Shown here one piece after another: positions 61,216 through 64,000 of a stretch of 64,000 bases of DNA. How positions within the stretch are numbered: the first letter of the stretch is position 1; every line of letters starts with the position of its first letter. Both the position numbers and the translations under genes were made by a program. Source of the DNA: Bacillus fungorum (lineage in GTDB: Bacteria > Bacillota > Bacilli > Bacillales > Bacillaceae_G); contig NZ_NWUW01000021.1 of assembly GCF_002746455.1 (NCBI RefSeq), positions 25,918-89,917 on the forward strand, in the 5' to 3' direction. The notes beneath the pieces are model-generated. The model was not told the DNA's origin and did no database searches. It worked only from the letters and a program-made list of their open reading frames with translations.

Positions 61216-61252
61216 TAAAAAGCGACCGATTCCGGTCGCTTTTTATTATTTT
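61210..61252 (+). terminator. Terminator after pgi
   Basis: A 20-bp stem (61210-61229 with 61233-61252) with a 3-base loop and T-rich right arm. Confidence 0.9.
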
Positions 61253-61321
61253 ATCGAAAAGTCCATCAGTATATTCAAACTAGAGTGGGTATGCTAAAGA
61301 AAAAGTCTAGGAGGGATGGGC

Positions 61322-61735
61322 TTGATTCAAATTCAATCAAATTTAGAAGGACGTACATATGCGTTATATAAGTTAGAAGAGGTTATGAACCCACTTGGAT
61401 ATAGCATTGGTGGCAATTGGGATTATGATAAAGGATGCTTTGATTATAAAATCGATGAAGAAGATGGTTATCAATTTTTACGAGTGCCATTTACAGCGGT
61501 GAACGGCGAATTAGATGTGCCTGGCGTAATCGTCCGTCTTGAAACGCCGTATATTCTTTCGCACGTATATCAAGACGAACTAGATGATCATGTTAATACT
61601 TTAACGGCTGGTACGAGTGGAATAGATCAATTTGCTGAGCCGAAAGATCCAGATGGAGATGTAAAAAGAAAATATATCAATATTGGGAAAGTGCTTATTC
61701 AGGAACTAGAAAAACATTTTCTTAATGGTGAATAA
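61322..61735 (+). CDS. yugN: YugN-like protein
   Basis: The 137-residue cytoplasmic protein has the YugN pattern: LEGRTYALYKLEEVMNPLGY, then GGNWDYDKGCFDYKI and a FLRVPFTAVNGELD strand. Function is unknown. A TTG at 61322 is at proper distance from AGGAGGG, while the ATG at 61316 abuts it, so the TTG start is preferred. The last 14 bases overlap the 3' end of yugO on the other strand, with no terminator between. Confidence 0.88.
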   Translation: MIQIQSNLEGRTYALYKLEEVMNPLGYSIGGNWDYDKGCFDYKIDEEDGYQFLRVPFTAVNGELDVPGVIVRLETPYILSHVYQDELDDHVNTLTAGTSGIDQFAEPKDPDGDVKRKYINIGKVLIQELEKHFLNGE

Positions 61736-62717
61736 CAATGAGTATGTCGCTCTCAATGAGAACAAAGGAATGTACTGGATTAATCATAAATTGTTCGTCA
61801 CGCTTTATACCTAGTAAGAGAATATTTTGCTTTAAAAGAGTATAACTGCAATTTGCAAAAGTTTGTCCGGTGTAGGACGGAGGAAGCTCCATCAGTTGTA
61901 ATTTATTATCAGAGATTTCATCATAAAGTGAGAATAGTACACCTGAAATGGAAGGAAATAAAAGAGAAGCTGTAAATACATAGCTCGTTAATTTATTTCC
62001 TTCTATAATTTCTGATGCACCAGCTCTCGTTGCATTTTGTATTTGTTCAGAAGTAAGAAGTTCAGCGATGCAGTGAATGTTTGGATTGAGCCCTTTTGCA
62101 GTTAAAATATTTAAAATGGACTGTGTATCTGCTAAGCTTTCATTTTTTTCTTTATCAGCTGTTATTAATATAGTGTGGGCTGTTGTAATGTTAGCTTTTA
62201 ATAAAGTTTGATCGTGATGGGGGCACCCCTTTATGAATTCTAAATGATGAAATGGTTTTGGAAGTAAAGAAAGTGTTTCATCAATTAAAACGATATCAAG
62301 GTTCGGTTGTAAAACGTGCATTTGTTTTACAACATGTTTTGCCCGTTCGTTCCAGCCGACAATAATCATATGACCGTTAGAAGTTGCAGCTTCTTCTCCT
62401 TTAACTTTCATATATTGTTTATTAATCATATCAGTGGCGAATAGAACCATATAATAAGAACAAAAACCGGTTCCAAATAAAATAATACCCATACCGATAA
62501 GTTTGCCTATTAGTGTATACGGGGCAAAGTCACCATAGCCAACAGTGAAAATTGTAACGATTGACCACCAAATTCCATCAAACCATGTTGTAAAGTGTGA
62601 TGGCTCTAATCTATGTATAAGAAAGCCAGAAAAAACAGTAAGTACAACAATAAAGGAAATTAAACGAAAAATAATGGAATCACGAAATGTATCTACTAAA
62701 TTTGGGCGGGATTTCAA
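61722..62717 (-). CDS. yugO: Potassium channel protein YugO
   Basis: The 331-residue protein has a two-helix pore domain with the selectivity filter TVGYGD (after WWSIVTIF) and a C-terminal RCK domain (GHMIIVGWNERAKHVVKQM, a Rossmann fold), followed by an RCK_C/TrkA-C-like end. In B. subtilis YugO conducts potassium, supports biofilm formation and carries electrical signalling between cells. The TTG start follows AAGGAGG. The B. subtilis order pgi-yugN-yugO is kept. Confidence 0.93.
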   Translation of the reverse strand: MKSRPNLVDTFRDSIIFRLISFIVVLTVFSGFLIHRLEPSHFTTWFDGIWWSIVTIFTVGYGDFAPYTLIGKLIGMGIILFGTGFCSYYMVLFATDMINKQYMKVKGEEAATSNGHMIIVGWNERAKHVVKQMHVLQPNLDIVLIDETLSLLPKPFHHLEFIKGCPHHDQTLLKANITTAHTILITADKEKNESLADTQSILNILTAKGLNPNIHCIAELLTSEQIQNATRAGASEIIEGNKLTSYVFTASLLFPSISGVLFSLYDEISDNKLQLMELPPSYTGQTFANCSYTLLKQNILLLGIKRDEQFMINPVHSFVLIESDILIVIHH

Positions 62718-62775
62718 ACTCTTATTCCTCCTTATTTTGCAGGACTACATTCATTGTTACCATTATAGAAAAAAG

Positions 62776-62808
62776 AAAAACTCTCTAATTTAAAAGAGAG
62801 TTTGTTTT
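62776..62808 (-). terminator. Terminator of the MgtC-family gene
   Basis: AAACTCTC paired with GAGAGTTT with a 10-base loop; an A-run upstream gives T5 on the minus strand. Confidence 0.75.
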
Positions 62809-62811
62809 ACA

Positions 62812-63492
62812 TTACATACTTTCCACTTCAGTTTGTTGAACACTTTCAAGATGCTGGAGAGCGTAGTAAACATCAGCAGTATGTCTTTTTTGATCGATAG
62901 ATAACTTCAAATGTAAATAGTGCGAGCCATTCTCCAATGTTTTGAGCTTCATATTCTTAACTTTTATATCCATTTCTTTTATTTCTTCAATTACAATTGG
63001 GATATTGTCCATATTTCGCACAACAAGTTTTACCGCGATATCACGTTGGCGAAATGATCTTGGTCCTACAAATTTCATTGTTAATGGTATAAGTTCGACA
63101 CTAATCATAAGGAAACACATCCCGAAAATGGCTTCGATATAGAATCCGGCCCCAACAGCAATACCAATACCGGAAGCACCCCAGATCATAGCAGCAGTCG
63201 TTAATCCGGCAATACTATCATTTCCTCTACGTAAAATAACACCGGCACCTAAAAAACCGATTCCTGATACAATTTGAGCGGCAAGTCGAAGGGGATCCAT
63301 ATTCATATGATCGGTATGTGGTAAATTGTAAGCCGCTTTAATAGAAACAATCGTCAGGAGGCAACTAATGATAGAAATAACTAAACAAGTTTTTAAACCA
63401 AGTGGTTTACGTTTTAATTCGCGCTCTAAACCGATAGCGAATCCTAAAATAGCCGAGAGACCTAGTTTGATTAATAAATCGGTATAGTCCAT
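62812..63492 (-). CDS. MgtC/SapB family membrane protein
   Basis: The 226-residue protein has four to five hydrophobic helices and the MgtC core GLERELKRKPLGLKTCLVI, then GIGFLGAGVILRRG and GLTTAAMIWGASGIGIAVGAG. A C-terminal cytoplasmic ACT-like domain follows (from about residue 150). Relatives help survival in low magnesium or modulate ATP synthase; many are simply conserved membrane proteins. The ATG at 63492 has an AAGGAGG site; a long open frame upstream lacks one. No magnesium riboswitch is evident upstream. Confidence 0.9.
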   Translation of the reverse strand: MDYTDLLIKLGLSAILGFAIGLERELKRKPLGLKTCLVISIISCLLTIVSIKAAYNLPHTDHMNMDPLRLAAQIVSGIGFLGAGVILRRGNDSIAGLTTAAMIWGASGIGIAVGAGFYIEAIFGMCFLMISVELIPLTMKFVGPRSFRQRDIAVKLVVRNMDNIPIVIEEIKEMDIKVKNMKLKTLENGSHYLHLKLSIDQKRHTADVYYALQHLESVQQTEVESM

Positions 63493-63678
63493 ATATATTC
63501 CTCCTTGTATGATATGGTATATGAATAAAACATTTATTATAGAAAGAAACGCTTTTTGATAGAGTAACTTTATATAGAATATATGTAGGAATTGCTCATA
63601 CATGAAAGAGATATTTCGTTTAAGTATATGATATAAAAAAAGAAATGTAGTTAATTTAAAAAAAGTTTTCAAAAGGTG

Positions 63679-63707
63679 TTGCATTTCATTTTTCTGCATG
63701 ATATATT
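63679..63707 (+). promoter_or_regulatory. rRNA operon promoter P1
   Basis: TTGCAT (63679-63684) and TATATT (63702-63707) with a 17-base spacer, upstream of P2 in the tandem arrangement usual for Bacillus rrn operons. Confidence 0.75.
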
Positions 63708-63767
63708 AATAACCGTCGCTGATGCGAAAATGCAGAAAACGACAAAAAAAGAAATTAAAAAACTTAG

Positions 63768-63796
63768 TTGACATCGAAAAACGAAGATGTTAACAT
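63768..63796 (+). promoter_or_regulatory. rRNA operon promoter P2
   Basis: Consensus TTGACA (63768-63773) and TAACAT (63791-63796) with a 17-base spacer. The leader that follows contains TTCTTTGAAAACTGAAC (63826-63842), the conserved box A-type antitermination region of Bacillus rrn leaders. Confidence 0.9.
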
Positions 63797-63895
63797 AAGG
63801 AAGTCGCAAATGAGCGACGAAGTAGTTCTTTGAAAACTGAACGAAACAAACAACGTGAAACGTCAATTTTTATTTTTAGATGCTAGACAAACTAA

Positions 63896-64000
<105 letters not shown>

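Noticed and set aside
62812..63699. Longer MgtC-family protein starting at 63699
   Set aside because: The extra N-terminal 69 residues have no ribosome binding site and run through the rRNA-side intergenic DNA, whereas the ATG at 63492 has an AAGGAGG site.

Overview
The window is a stretch of chromosome from a Bacillus cereus group bacterium. The evidence is the AT-rich Bacillus codon use, strong AGGAGG-type ribosome binding sites with frequent GTG and TTG starts, an IS231-type element, and a 16S rRNA 5' end at the right edge with the variable-loop signature of mesophilic B. cereus/anthracis/thuringiensis. Most genes are core genes in the same order as the yun/yut/yuz, yum/yui and yug/kap blocks of B. 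subtilis. No prophage, CRISPR array or tRNA gene was seen.

Layout. Bases 1-12400 hold yunC (partial), yunB, lytH, lipA, a small insertion (YbaK-like, histidine phosphatase, secreted protein, YhfC-like, MerR/TipAS), the yutC-type lipoprotein, yutD, an S4-like protein with a GNAT, a strongly structured non-coding segment (8627-8864), a DUF3055 gene, glpX, yutE, a SufR-like regulator and yutF. Bases 12480-20800 interrupt the yutF-yutG synteny: a membrane protein, the left end of a decayed insertion sequence, an orphan SGNH-fold gene of very low GC, a gene-poor decayed stretch with one tiny membrane-peptide gene, and a tightly coupled four-gene operon (C-C bond lyase, PRTase-TRSP, StiP/PRTase-PELOTA, HAD phosphatase). 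That operon matches the biosynthetic module usually found beside TerD tellurium/stress genes, but no Ter gene is present here. It is the most interesting system in the window.

Bases 20820-31600 return to core genes (yutG, yutH, yutI, yuzD, yutJ, yuzB, dapF, an IscA-type protein). They are interspersed with an internally deleted IS231 copy, a small repeat, an aminoglycoside nucleotidyltransferase-like gene, a CPBP protease and several gene fragments. Bases 31600-49600 hold DUF523, an HTH protein, an MFS transporter, the redox pair yumC/yumB, a NUDIX gene, yuiB, yuiC, pepA, cdaS, the cell-wall sugar-nucleotide genes pgcA and gtaB, bioY with a BirA operator, glyQS with a T-box leader, and alkD. 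Bases 49600-63500 hold an ion transporter, kapD, kapB, a sodC-like gene lacking metal ligands, patB-yugE-yugF, a 2-hydroxyacid dehydrogenase, alaR-alaT, yugI, yuzA, pgi, yugN, yugO and an MgtC-family gene. The window ends in tandem rRNA promoters and the start of 16S rRNA.

Themes: sporulation (yunB, lytH, yutC, yutH, Spo0E-like, cdaS, kapB/kapD), Fe-S and lipoate metabolism (lipA, yutI, IscA, SufR-like), respiratory redox (yutJ, yumB, yumC), and central carbon and envelope precursors (glpX, pgi, pgcA, gtaB, dapF). Start sites were chosen from Shine-Dalgarno spacing. Family assignments come from recognised motifs and gene order, not from database searches.
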